DNA of 64,000 bases, from assembly GCA_947650365.1 (NCBI GenBank), contig OX393555.1, positions 17,058,512 through 17,122,511 on the forward strand, read 5' to 3'. How positions within the stretch are numbered: the first letter of the stretch is position 1; every line of letters begins with the position of its first letter. Of the stretch, positions 29,201-40,520 are shown piece after piece. The position numbers were made by a program, and so were the translations under genes. The notes under the pieces are model-generated. The model worked only from the letters and a program-made list of their open reading frames with translations. It had not been told where the DNA came from and did no database searches. Source of the stretch: Chamaelirium japonicum. Its lineage: Eukaryota; Streptophyta; Magnoliopsida; Liliales; Melanthiaceae.

Positions 29201-30566
29201 TTATTCCGTATTTCGGACTTGCGAGCGGGTTCTAATTGGATATTTGACCAATTTATGCTCCGATTCACCGATTTAGAGTCTAAGTGTTGGAAAATCATAA
29301 GTTAGCGTGTTTCGGATATGAAATAGGTTTGGATTCGATCGGATCGGCATCGGATCGGCATCCGATAATTCGAAGTTGGAATTATTCCGTATTTCGGACT
29401 TGCGAGCGGGTTCTAATTGGATATTTGACCAATTTACGCTCCGATTCACCGATTTAGTGTCTAAGTGTTGGAAAATCATAAGTTAGCGTGTTTCGGATAG
29501 GAAATAGGTTTGGATTCGATCGGATCGTCATCGGATCGGCATCCGATAATTCGACTTTGGAATTATTCCGTATTTCGGACTTGCGAGCGAGTTCTAATTG
29601 GATATTTGACCAATTTACGCTCCGATTCACCGATTTAGAGTCTAAGTTTTGGAAAATCATAACTTAGCGTGTTTCGGATATGAAATAGGTTTGGATTCGA
29701 TCGGATCGTCATCGGATCGGCATCCGATAATTCGAATTTTGAATTATTCCGTATTTCGGACTTGCGAGCGGGTTCTAATTGGATATTTGACCAATTTACG
29801 CTCTGATTCACCGATTTAGAGTCTAAGTGTTGGAAAATCATAAGTTAGCGTGTTTCGGATATGAAATAGGTTTGGATTCGATCGGATCATCATCGGATCG
29901 GCATCCGATAATTCAAAGTTGGAATTATTCCGTATTTCGGACTTGCGAGCGGGTTCTAATTGGATATTTGACCAATTTACGCTCCGATTCGCCGATTTAG
30001 AGTCTAAGTGTTGGAAAATCATAAGTTAGCGTGTTTTGGATATGAAATAGGTTTGGATTCGATCAGATCGGCATCGGATCGGCATCCGATAATTCAAAGT
30101 TGGAATTATTCTGTATTTCGGACTTGCGAGCGAGTTCTAATTGGATATTTGACCAATTTACGCTCCGATTCACCGATTTAGAGTCTAAGTGTTGGAAAAT
30201 CATAAGTTAGCGTGTTTCGGATATGAAATAGGTTTGGATTCGATCCGATCGTCATCGGATCGGCATCCGATAATTCGAACTTGGAATTATTCCGTATTTC
30301 GGACTTGCGAGCGGGTTCTAATTGGATATTTGACCAATTTACGCTCCGATTCACCGATTTAGAGTCTAAGTGTTGGAAAATCATAAGTTAGCGTGTTTCG
30401 GATATGAAATAGGTTTGGATTCGATCCGATCGTCATCGGATCGGTATCCGATAATTCGAACTTGGAATTATTCCGTATTTCGGACTTGCGAGCGAGTTCT
30501 AATTGGATATTTGAACAATTTACGCTCCGATTCACCGATTTAGAATCTAAGTGTTGGAAAATCATA
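14286..30566. repeat. 181-bp satellite array A, about 90 monomers
   Basis: Tandem monomers of 181 bp run head to tail with no interruption. Each contains GATTCACCGATTTAGAGTC, GTTAGCGTGTTTCGGATATG, the palindromic ATCGGATCGGCATCCGAT, and CGGACTTGCGAGCG. Variants differ by substitutions and rare 1-bp changes. Because 181 is one more than a multiple of three, each monomer gives overlapping 68-residue open frames; these are repeat artefacts, not genes. 14446-26025 is organised as a higher-order repeat; 26026-30566 (about 25 monomers) is more heterogeneous. One short monomer (about 165-170 bp) lies near 27480-27660. Confidence 0.97.
14446..26025. repeat. Higher-order repeat: 16 monomers, 2,895 bp, four copies
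   Basis: The same ordered set of 16 monomer variants recurs at 14446, 17341, 20236 and 23131, an exact 2,895-bp step each time (15 monomers of 181 bp and one of 180 bp). The 180-bp monomer has GAATTGG instead of GAAGTTGG. Diagnostic variants, such as the pair with GATCTTAGAGTCAT and the GAGTTAGAG monomer, recur in register. Only scattered single-base differences separate the copies, so the amplification is recent compared with divergence among monomers. Confidence 0.95.
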
Positions 30567-30641
30567 AATGTGATAATATGATCTAAACTCAAATTAGTAA
30601 GATTCATATTTTTTACTAATATTATAAAGATTAGTAAGTAC
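30567..30641 (-). other. Intron start downstream of TNPA exon 6
   Basis: Short AT-rich sequence between array A and the donor site GTACTTAC of the TNPA-like gene. Confidence 0.5.
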
Positions 30642-32340
30642 CTGATCATGAGCCACCACTAGACTGGCTTATGAAGTCATTAAGCCGACGCTCCAGTTCC
30701 CTGCGAGCTTCTCTTTCCTCATCGAGGGCCTTCTTCTCCGCCTCAACCCTCTGCTCGAGGGCCTGCCTCTGCTCTCGCTCCGCCTCAATCCTCTGCTCGA
30801 GGGCCTGCCTCTGCTCTCACTCCGCGTCTAGCGCAGACTGCAGCTGAGTGATAGTACTGGTCTGGGTGTCCCGTGCCCTCGAGCGCATACCCTCTCGTCC
30901 AAAGTAGGAGGAGGGCGTGACTCCAAGGCCCGTACAGAGGACACGGCCGTGCGTGGCAGGTCTCAGCACAGTATCCATCGCTGACTCGACAGATACTGAG
31001 CTGGAGGAGGAGCCGGCCTCGCCCGACGGGGTCACCAGAAGTCGCATCCTCTCCTATATAAAAACAACCAATGATATTCAATGATATTTTATGGCAAATG
31101 TATAAGAATATATTAACAGTAATTTAATTACTTACCACTTGCGAGGCAACCCTGTCGTCCAGAAATGCCCCATCGATATGCCGCCTCCTAGAGACCTCAA
31201 AAAGGTCAATCCTATTAGGCTCGAGGCCCAAGGACTGTGTCTGTTGGACATATAAAATAAATAGATGAGTTAATATAACATGTATAGAGCTTTAAATAAT
31301 AACAGTGTTTGTATCATTTACCAGCTACTGGGCAAGCTGGGGCATGGAGGTCCTCCCCTTCACTGGAGCAGGTGTCGTCGAGGCACTTCTATTCTGCTTG
31401 CCTATAGCAGATTTCCTCTGTGTCAATCGATTAAATTTTGAAACATCAATACAAATTTTTAGTATAACATTAAAACAAGTACGAATCAACAAAATTATAA
31501 TTATACCTGAAAGCTAGGGGTGGCCCAGTGAGCGACCAAAAACTGTAGAATGTGTAGCGGTGGCGCGTCTCTCGTCCCGGCCGTAGCCTATACCTCCTCA
31601 GCCGGCTGGCCGACCAAGTAACCGTAGAGCTGGTAGAGCTCGTGACGGTAATCCCTGTACCGCTCACCCATCATCTTCCACAAGTCCTCCCGATGGGTGT
31701 CGGTTTCCATGTTCTCCCATTTAAATTTCTCCTGTAAAATCAATTTAAAAACAAGGAATTTTATCAAATCAAATTATAAAGAAGTACGATATTATTCTAA
31801 AATGCTTTAATGAAACTAATGTACCAAAAACTGCTGATACATCCTCTCCTTATAGGATGCATCAATGTTCTTCCACCCCCTTAACCCCACAATCGGGGCA
31901 TTCCTCTCCTCCCGTACTATAATGCCGACCCACGTGGCGGCGTCAGAAGCGTGCTCGCCCACGAAGGTCATGCCGCTCCACTGTAGGGAAAGCGGCTCGC
32001 GTAAGGCCGACAAGCGTCGGGCCGTCGTCACGCCCCGGTCGCCTACGTGCCTGGTGATCCTCGACCCTGCAAATAAAATATACATCAGTACTGAAGAAGT
32101 ATTTACAACATGTATAAAACTTTAGATCTAAATATTACCTGTGGGCGTAGACGCTGTAGCCGAGTGCTGAGCACTGCTCGAAGCTCCGGAGGCTGCGACC
32201 ACATCAGGAGCTGGTGTGGAGAGAGGAACAGCACTACCAGATCCGGACGGCTCAGCCTCGGACCCTGGGGTGGCAGCCGGAGCGCTCCGAGCTACCCCAC
32301 CCCTGCCTCTGCCTCTACGAACATATGACCGTGATGCCAT
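30642..32340 (-). pseudogene. TNPA-like transposase (Ptta/En/Spm family), nonsense-mutated
   Basis: The gene starts at ATG 32340 (MASRSYVRRGRGRGG). Six exons with GT-AG borders are consistent in phase: 32340-32139, 32066-31825, 31731-31507, 31417-31322, 31240-31136 and 31053-30642. Exon 2 (GSRITRHVGDRGV... WSGMTFVGEHASDAATWVG), exon 3 (YRDYRHELYQLYGYLV), exon 4 (RKSAIGKQNRS) and exon 5 (EPNRIDLFEVSRRRHIDGAF) follow the order of plant transposase Ptta/En/Spm proteins. Exon 6 ends in a charged coiled coil (EQRQALEQRIEAERE...). In-frame stops occur at 31588-31590, 31325-31327, 30817-30819 and near the end at 30646-30648, so it is not functional as read. The family's role is binding subterminal repeats and aiding excision. 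A seventh exon may lie at 14231-14164. Confidence 0.85.
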
Positions 32341-32344
32341 CTGA

Positions 32345-32525
32345 AACAGTAAGATTTACATATGAAACAATATGATATTGTTTGATTTACATATGAAACA
32401 GTATGATTTACATATGAAACAATATGAAACAGTTTGATTTACATATAAAACAGTATGATTTATGAAACAATATGAAACAGTTTGATTTACATATGAAACG
32501 GTATGATTTACATATGAAACAGTTA
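32345..32525. repeat. AT-rich minisatellite bordering array B (left)
   Basis: Repeats of GATTTACATATGAAACA with variable AATATG or GTATG extensions, about 17-25 bp per unit. The same repeat resumes on the far side of array B at 34290-34420, so the 181-bp array sits inside this minisatellite. Confidence 0.85.
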
Positions 32526-34289
32526 TAATTGGTCAAATATCCAATTATAACTCGCTCGCAAGTTCGAAATAAAGAATATAATTCCAAGTTCGAATTATCG
32601 GATGCCGATCCGATGACGATCGGATCGAATCCAAACCTATTTCATATCCGAAACACGCTAACTTATGATTTTCCAACACATAGACTCTAAATCGGTGAAT
32701 CGGATCATAAATTGGTCAAATATCCAATTAGAACCCGCTCGCAAGTCCGAAATACGGAATATAATTCCAAGTTCGAATTATCGGATGCCGATCCGATCAC
32801 GATCCGATCGAATCCAAACCTATTTCATATCCGAAACACGCTAACTTATGATTTTCCAACATTTAGACTCTAAATCGATGAATCGGATCGTAAATTAGTC
32901 AAATATCCAATTAGAACCCGCTCGCAAGTCCGAAATACGGAATATAATTCCAAGTTCGAATTATCGGATGCCGATCCGATGACGATCGGATCGAATCCAA
33001 ACCTATTTCATATCCGAAACACGCTAACTTATGATTTTCCAACACTTAGACTCTAAATCGGTGAATCGGATCGTAAATTGGTCAAATATCCAATTAGAAC
33101 CCGCTCGCAAGTCCGAAATACAGAATATAATTCTAAGTTCGAATTATCGGATGCCAATCCGATGATGATCGGATCGAATCCAAACCTATTTCATATCCGA
33201 AACACGCTAACTTATGATTTTCCAACACTTAGACTCTAAATCGGTGAATCGGATCGTAAATTGGTCAAATATCCAATTAGAACCCGCTCGCAAGTCCAAA
33301 ATACGGAATATAATTCCAAGTTTGAATTATTGGATGCCGATCCGATGACGATCGGATCGAATCCAAACCTATTTCATATCCGAAACACGCTAACTTATGA
33401 TTTTCCAACACTTAGACTCTAAATCGGTGAATCGGATCGTAAATTGGTCAAATATCCAATTAGAACCCGCTCGCAAGTCCGAAATACGGAATAATTCCAA
33501 CTTCAAATTATCAGATGCCGATCCGATGACGATCGGATCGAATCCAAACCTATTTCATATCCGAAACACGCTAACTTATGATTTTCCAAAACTTAGACTC
33601 TAAATCGGTGAATCGGATCGTAAATTGGTCAAATATCCAATTAGAACTCGCTCGCAAGTCCGAAATACGGAATAATTCCAAGTTCGAATTATCGGATGCC
33701 GATCCGATGACGATCCGATCGAATCCAAACCTATTTCATATCCGAAACACGCTAAGTTATGATTTTCCAACACTTAGACTCTAAATCGGTGAATCGGATC
33801 GTAAATTGGTCAAATATCCAATTAGAACCCGCTCGTAAGTCCAAAATACGGAATAATTCCAAGTTCGAATTATCGGATGCCGATCCGATGACGATCGGAT
33901 CGAATCCAAACCTATTTCATATCCGAAACACGCTAACTTATGATTTTCCAATACTTAAACTCTAAATCGATGAATCGGAGCGTAAATTGGTCAAATATCC
34001 AATTAGAACCCGCTCGCAAGTCCAAAATACGGAATATAATTCCAACTTCGAATTATCGGATGCCGATCCGATGATGATCCGATCGAATCCAAACCTATTT
34101 CATATCCGAAACACGCTAAGTTATGATTTTCCAACACTTAGACTCTAAATCGATGAATCGGATCGTAAATTGGCCAAATATCCAATTAGAACCCGCTCGC
34201 AAGTCCGAAATACGGAATAATTCCAACTTCGAATTATTGGATGCCGATCCGATGATTATCAGATCGAATCCAAACCTATTTCATATGAA
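32526..34289. repeat. 181/183-bp satellite array B, inverted relative to array A
   Basis: About ten monomers of the same satellite as 14286-30566, but in the opposite orientation: it reads GAGCGTAAATTGG / CAAGTCCGAAATACGG on the plus strand. Several monomers are 183 bp through an extra TA (GGAATATAATTCC); others are 181 bp (GGAATAATTCC). It is separated from array A by the TNPA-like gene, so TNPA is flanked by inverted satellite arrays. No higher-order pattern is obvious here. Confidence 0.95.
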
Positions 34290-34423
34290 ACGATATGATT
34301 TACATATGAATCGGTGAAACGGTATGATTTACATATGAAACAATATGATATACATATGAAACAATATGATTTATATATGAAACAATTTGATTTAAATATG
34401 AAACAATTTGATTTACATACGGT
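34290..34423. repeat. AT-rich minisatellite bordering array B (right)
   Basis: Same CATATGAAAC...GATTTA units as 32345-32525, ending directly at the TNPD-like stop codon region. Confidence 0.85.
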
Positions 34424-37400
34424 CTAGTCATTTTCTGTCTCATCTCTGTCACTCTCATCGCTTCCCTCTTCTATTATTTGATCTGCATTCGCTGTCCAGT
34501 TTATATTGTCGACATCTTCATTTTCGTCGTGCACTGCGTCGACAATGATTATCTCATCATTCTGGTATGCATCCAAATCATCATCGACGACTCCCGCATC
34601 CTTGTCTCCCATGTCATAAAAATCTCTGGGTGGTGACCTGACTACAATTTGCCAACCTGGAGAGGTATTATCCGGTGCATAAAATATCTGTTGCGCTTGA
34701 GAGGCAAGAATGAATGGATCTTCATATTGGGTATTCAATCTCTTGCCAGTGTTGATGCGGATAAAACCGTATTTGTCGACATTATAACCAGTCCCGCGAT
34801 TATTAACATCATACCAATCGCATTTGAATAATACGATCCGATTTTGGCCAAGGAATTTAATCTCGAGAATCTCGTTGAGGACGCCGTAGAAGTCGATATT
34901 TTCTAATTCTTCTTGCTCACCGTTGACGACAACCCCACTATTTTGGGTTCTTCGTGATTTTTCACTATCTTTCGTCCGAAATCTATAACCGTTCACGATA
35001 TAACCATCGTACGATATTGCATCTTGCAAAGGACTACAAGATAAGCGCCAGAGATCCTCATTCATCAGTGGATCGTGGTTGTCGTGCAGCTCCTGTGCCT
35101 ATAATAACCATATGACATTCATGATATGAACACATAATTATTGTTCGGTAATGGATGTCAATGAAATTCAGTAATGATGTGAATACTTATGTGTTTCTCG
35201 AACCACGATGGGAATTTACGATCATGAATTTGGGGAGCATTTCGAGTACCCCGATTATTAATGATGGCTTTATGCTTCCTGTTTTACCGGTTATGAATTA
35301 GATTATAATTAGCACATATACTTAATGAATGGACTGAAAGAATGAGTAAATGATCGTAAAATGCTTACTCAATGAATGGCCACACTTCATCACATTGGCG
35401 CAACACCTACATATGTGCCTGTTGAATCTCATCTACATACAATCGACGGGTTTTGCCTCCTCCTACAGGTCTACCCATTTCGGCAAATATAGACAGACCC
35501 CCATCGAAGTCTATTGGACCACCGTCATAGTTCCGCTCAAGTTGATTGAATCGCGTGTCTATACCATGTAGGTATCTTGAGCAGAATGTTAGACATTCTT
35601 CTGCTAGGTATCCTTCAGCAATTGATCCCTCCGGATGACTTTTATTACGAACATATGATTTCAATGTTCGCAAGTACCTAATTTAACAAAAAAATATTTG
35701 GATGAATATATCAAGAACGATCAAATACATTGTGCGAATGAGACGAGACGATTACCTCTCAATAAAATACATCCACCGGTAATGAACTGGGCCACCGAGT
35801 TTGGCCTCATTTGCCAAGTGAACGGTCAAATGCACCATGACATCAAAGAAGGTAGGTGGAAATATCATCTCTAACTTGCACAATGTGAGCGCAATATCCC
35901 TCTCCATCTGTTCAAGTTGGTCCACTCTAAGTACCTTCGAGCACAACTGTCTGAAAAAAGTGCTGAGCTCAATTAACAGACCGAACACCTGTTCGGTTAA
36001 ATTCTCACGTATAGCAAGAGATAACAATCGCTGCATAAGAACATGACAATCGTGGCTCTTTAATCCAGACAACTTCTGGCCGTTCTCTTGCACACATCGT
36101 GCGATATTCGAAGAATAACCGTCTGGCGTTTTCACAGACCGTAGGAACGCACATAAGGCTGCCTTTTGCTGTGAGCTCATGGTGTAGCATGCAACTGGCA
36201 ACACATACTTATCCCCAATCTCTTGGGGATGAAGTGATTTTCGGATGCCCAACTCCTTAAGATCGATACGAGATTTAAGATTATCCTTCGTCTTACCGTC
36301 GAGATTCAGTAGTGTTCCTATAATGTTGTCACATACATTTTTCTCGATATGCATGACATCCAAGTTATGCCGCAAGAGTAGGCTGCTCCAGTATGGTAGT
36401 TTAAAAAAAATACTCTTCTTCTTCCAGTTATGCTCACGCGTAGAATCTTCATGCGTTCTCTTCTTTTTACCTTTCCCAAGTGCCACGGCATCAAGCTGAT
36501 CCAATTCGCACAAGACTTCTACCCCCGAAAGCTGCTCCGGGGCCTTTGCAAGTTCCTTCTTGCCGTTGAAAGCTCTTTTGTTCTGCCTCCACTTATGGCC
36601 GTCAACAAGGAATCTTCGATGGCCCATATAACAGAACTTGCCTCCGTTCTTCAACCGTAATGAATCTGTCTTCTTATTGCATGTAGGGCACGCCAATTTT
36701 CCTTTAGTACTCCACCCGGATAAGTTGGCATATGCAGGAAAATCGTTGATGGTCCATAGAAGTGCCGCATGCATCTGAAAATTCTGGCGCAACGAGGCAT
36801 CATACGTATCGGCCCCAACTTCCCATAACTCGTTCAACTCCTCAATCAATGGCTGCAAGTAAACGTCAATATCATTACCAGGCGACCTGGGTCCGGGAAT
36901 GAGGAAGGAGAGCATTGTGTATGGCTTTTTTAAGCACGTCCAGGGAGGCAAATTATATGGAACTAGGACAACTGGCCAAATGCTGTACGACACACTCATA
37001 TTCCCAAAGGAATTGAAGCCATCGCTAGCAAGCCCTAACCTGACGTTGCGAACTTCACATGCGAATTCAGGATAGGTATGATCAAAATCTTTCCACGTCA
37101 GAGAGTCGGCCGGATGTCTCATAATCCCGTCATCTGTACGTTCTCGTGCATGCCACCTCATGTGCTCAGCAGTCTTCGATGACATAAACAACCTCTGAAG
37201 CCTGTCCCTGAGCGGGAAGTATAGGAGAACCTTTGCAGATACATTTTTCTTCCTTCGACTGGTACTAGACTCGGTATCCGTCTCTTTATATCTCGTTGCT
37301 CCGCATATGTGGCATGACCGCGCATGTTCGTACTCTTTCCGGTACAACATACAATCGTTCACGCATGCATCAATTTTCTCATAACCCAGACCGAGATCTT

Positions 37401-38025
37401 TAATTGTCTTCTTCGCCTTGTAGAATGATTTCGGTACTGTCTCACCCATAGGAAAAGCCTCTTTCAGCAACTCTACCAACATATTAAATGACTTATTACT
37501 CCAACCATTGAGGCACTTCAAATGAAGAACCTTTATAGTAAAAGAGAGTTTTGAAAACTTCTCACACCCCGGGTATAGAGGTTGTTCGGCATCTTTAAGC
37601 AATCTATAGAACTTGTCCGCTTCGATATTGGGCTGATCACCTGACGGTGCTTCCGTGCCTATTCCACCTTGCAAATCATGTATCATACCCTGCATGTCAT
37701 CGTCATCGTCTGTATTAATATTATCATCAGCGATCACTGTGTTTGAAGTTTCACCGTGAGTTGCCATGGGGACTGCATCTAGCTCCTCACCGTGCGAGAA
37801 CCAACGGGTATAGCTAATGTCAATGCCACGCATTACCAGATCAATCTCATATTCCTCTCGAACCTTTCTAGTTACCCTTCCGCAGTCTATACAGGGACAC
37901 ACAATTTTTCCATCAAGCGGTGCAAGACGGTCAAATGCAAAATCCAGAAATTTCCTGACTCCTTCTCTGTACTCTTGGCTCATGCGATTCGAATTACGCA
38001 TCCAACTCTTATCGATCGAAGACAT
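34424..38025 (-). pseudogene. TNPD-like CACTA transposase (Tnp2 / DUF4218 / DUF4216), one stop
   Basis: Exon 1 (38025-35756, 757 residues open) starts MSSIDKSWMRNSNRMS, the transposase-associated domain with the CPCIDC zinc motif near residue 42. The Tnp2 catalytic domain follows (PLYPGCEKFSKLSF, then RHPADSLTWKDFD and GLASDGFNSFGNMS) and the start of DUF4218 (HYRWMYFIER). Exon 2 (35677-35369) continues SYVRNKSHPEGSIAEGYLAE; exon 3 is about 35278-35187; exon 4 (about 35098-34424) carries DUF4216 and an acidic tail. A TAG at 35409-35407 sits where the family has a codon inside QAH-x-x-VL, so the product would stop before DUF4216. The phase between exons 3 and 4 was not resolved. Family role: catalysis of CACTA excision and insertion. 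Confidence 0.9.
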
Positions 38026-39640
38026 CTTCGTCTATCTGGCTATACAACACCTGACATATAATTTCAAACAATATTATAAGACTCCGCACAATTTCGGTTT
38101 CGGTTCCCGGGTATGAAACACCGAACCGAAACTTCTCAGGCCTTTAAAACTCAAGGATAAACTTTACAAGACAGTAATAATACTTGCAATTCTATATTCT
38201 TCAAAATGTTGGCCCTTAAAGATAGCCCAAGATCTATGCAGTGGCAGATAAACGACACTTCGATATTGTGTACAGCTTTGTGTTCCCTTGTGTATATTAG
38301 AAAATATGTTTGGACTCCAATCTCATCGTACTATACGTAAATTCTAACCGAATTCATATGCATTGATTTTTCCCACCAAATAATTGCATATGCTGTGGAT
38401 TAAAAAAAAGATAAAATTATATCCAGTTTATAACCGAAAACCAGCCCAAAACTCAAAACCAGAATTAATATGGATCGAGTATATTGACCCTCTTATACCC
38501 GAATGAGTATGGATTTGGTATGGACTCTGCCATACTCGTATGGACCCTAGCCCAACCCATTGACACCCCTTGTCTAGTTGGTTGGGTGGCTAACAAGATT
38601 TTTCAGATTTGGTCACATTAGCCACATCCAGCTTGTTTCAGACGATCTACATGTACAACTCCATCAAATTTAATTTTCAATTCCCTATTTCTTGAAGCAA
38701 AACACTGCACAGTCATTCATGTGGATCCAAATCTTGATCTTTTTCTTCGAGGATCGACGGCTGGTTCTAGTGATCATGGTGCTGGTCATTCATGTGGTGG
38801 ATTCCAATCTCACCTGGCCATAGAGGTTTGAGCTCAAATTAAAATGTTGTCGGGACTGCAACTCGAAACAATCTCGTAAGATGGGCTTCTTGCTAATTCC
38901 CCCATTCTTTAAATATATATAATAATATTACGTTGAGCATTATTCTAGTTAAGAAGTCTCGACAAAAGATTGATAATTGTTTTTCAATCGACTCTCGACC
39001 TAATTTCAAGCCTTAATTAATTGCTCTGACTCTCAGCATGATTTCAAGCCTTCTTAATTTTGGAAAAAATATTTAGAAGATCTGGGATACATAATGACAC
39101 GTGAAACCTATTTGCAGAACCATACAACCTATGAATTGCCCCAAATCGTGGATGCAAGAACCTGACGAGTGAATCTCACTCAGTCCTGATTTTGGTACGT
39201 AATGTTGCTTGCGACCACGGCTTGGTGCAATTCAATTGTAATGGTGAGTGCATCAGATGGTTTTGTAGACGTGGTGAAACATAAAAATATTGATAGTTGT
39301 TTGATGCACTCAACATTGACAGGTGAATCACACTTAGCCATGGATGCACATACTCCTGACGGGTGAATCCCACTGCTTCCAATGTACAGCTAGCTGTGAT
39401 TCACCCATCAATGGCCAGTGAGTTTATTGAGCGGCTATGTGTGTATGTTTGACCAGGGCATCGTATAAAGAGAGGTTTCACGTTCAATTTATATAAGAAA
39501 TCCATGCAATGTCCAGATGAACTTGATGTACGCCAATTAGCACAGACGACATCACAACCATATATCCGAAAAAGTGTACAACCTGGAGTGATTGTATTTC
39601 ATTCGTCCGAGTGTGATTTACTTGTTAGAGAGAGAAAAAG
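38026..39640 (-). other. CACTA 5' region upstream of TNPD, no gene seen
   Basis: About 1.6 kb between the TNPD start and the GA-rich block. In En/Spm this end holds the promoter and the leader of the common transcript. I could not mark a convincing TATA box on the minus strand. A pair of similar words (GACGAGTGAATCTCACT at 39164 and GACGGGTGAATCCCACT at 39358) shows a small internal duplication. Confidence 0.45.
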
Positions 39641-39659
39641 ATCAAGCTAACAAAGAGGG

Positions 39660-39860
39660 TCAATTTGTAGCCATACCTGTGGCCGCAGGTCGCCGGGGAG
39701 GAGGAGCTGGCCGCCGGTCGCCGGGGAGGAGGAGGAGGAGCCCACGACGCGGAGGAGGAGGACCTCGCCGCCGGTCGCCGGGGAGGGGGGGAGGCCGGGG
39801 AGGGGGGGAAGGAGGCCGAGGAGGGGGGGAGAATTAGAGAGAGAGAGAGAGAGGGGCGGC
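39660..39860. repeat. GGA-rich low-complexity block with GA microsatellite
   Basis: GGAGGAGGA-type sequence with repeated CGCCGGTCGCCGGGGAGG words and a GA microsatellite at 39835-39854. Long open frames here (Arg/Gly-rich on plus, Pro/Leu-rich on minus) follow from base composition. On the minus strand it may be transposon leader. Confidence 0.7.
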
Positions 39861-39914
39861 CGGGGATAGATCGAAACAGAACAGAACAAAGGGGATCGCT
39901 GAAAGTTAAATATG

Positions 39915-40520
39915 GTAGGCTTTTTACCGACGGAACAATTTAAATCCGTCGGTAAAACTAATCTTTTTACCGACGGTACAATAATATCCGTCGGTAAAAA
40001 TCGACGACGAAACTCAGGGTTTCATTTTTCCAGAGGCTCGGTTTTTACCCTGAGTTTCGTCGGGACAATTTTATCGACGGATATTGAATTACCGTCGGTA
40101 TTGTACCGACGGACATATAACATCCGTCGGTAAAAATTCGTTATACCGACGGCAATATAACTTCCGTCGGTAAAAATCGACGACGAAACTCAGGGTTCCA
40201 TTTTTCCCAGAGGCTCGATTTTTACCCTGAGTTTCGTCGGGACAATTTTACCGACGGCAATTTAATTACCGTCGGTAATGTGCCGACGGACATATATTTT
40301 CCGTCGGCACAATATCCCGACGAAACATTTTACCGACGGACTTTATTTAGCCGTCGGCATTAAGTATTATACCGACGGATAATAAGTTACCGTCGGTAAT
40401 AAATGTGCCAAAAAAACTAAAAAAATTGAAGTTATAATACCGACGGACATTATAGGAACCGTCGGTAAAAAGTATATTATTACCGACGGTTATAATTATG
40501 TCCGTCGGTAAAGACCCTAT
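39915..40520. repeat. CACTA right subterminal repeats with two long hairpins
   Basis: Dense ACCGACGG / CCGTCGGT pairs as at the left end. Within them a unit of about 176 bp is duplicated. Each copy holds a perfect 16-bp inverted repeat CGACGAAACTCAGGGT / ACCCTGAGTTTCGTCG (40005-40020 with 40047-40062; 40181-40196 with 40224-40239). The right end carries more repeats than the left, the asymmetry seen in other CACTA elements. Confidence 0.9.

Noticed and set aside
14283-30649. A ladder of about 80 overlapping 68-residue open frames (MIFQHLDSKSVNRSVNWSN type) on the minus strand
   Set aside because: They recur every 181 bp, overlap one another, have no promoter or splice signals, and follow from the satellite sequence. 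They are not a gene family.
14286-34289. Possible CRISPR-like array because of regularly spaced repeats
   Set aside because: The whole unit is repeated with no unique spacers, it lies in a plant transposon, and no Cas-like genes exist. It is a satellite.
39592-39889. Arg/Gly-rich and Pro/Leu-rich open frames near the CACTA right end
   Set aside because: Produced by the GGAGGA low-complexity block. No domain or splice context supports a gene.
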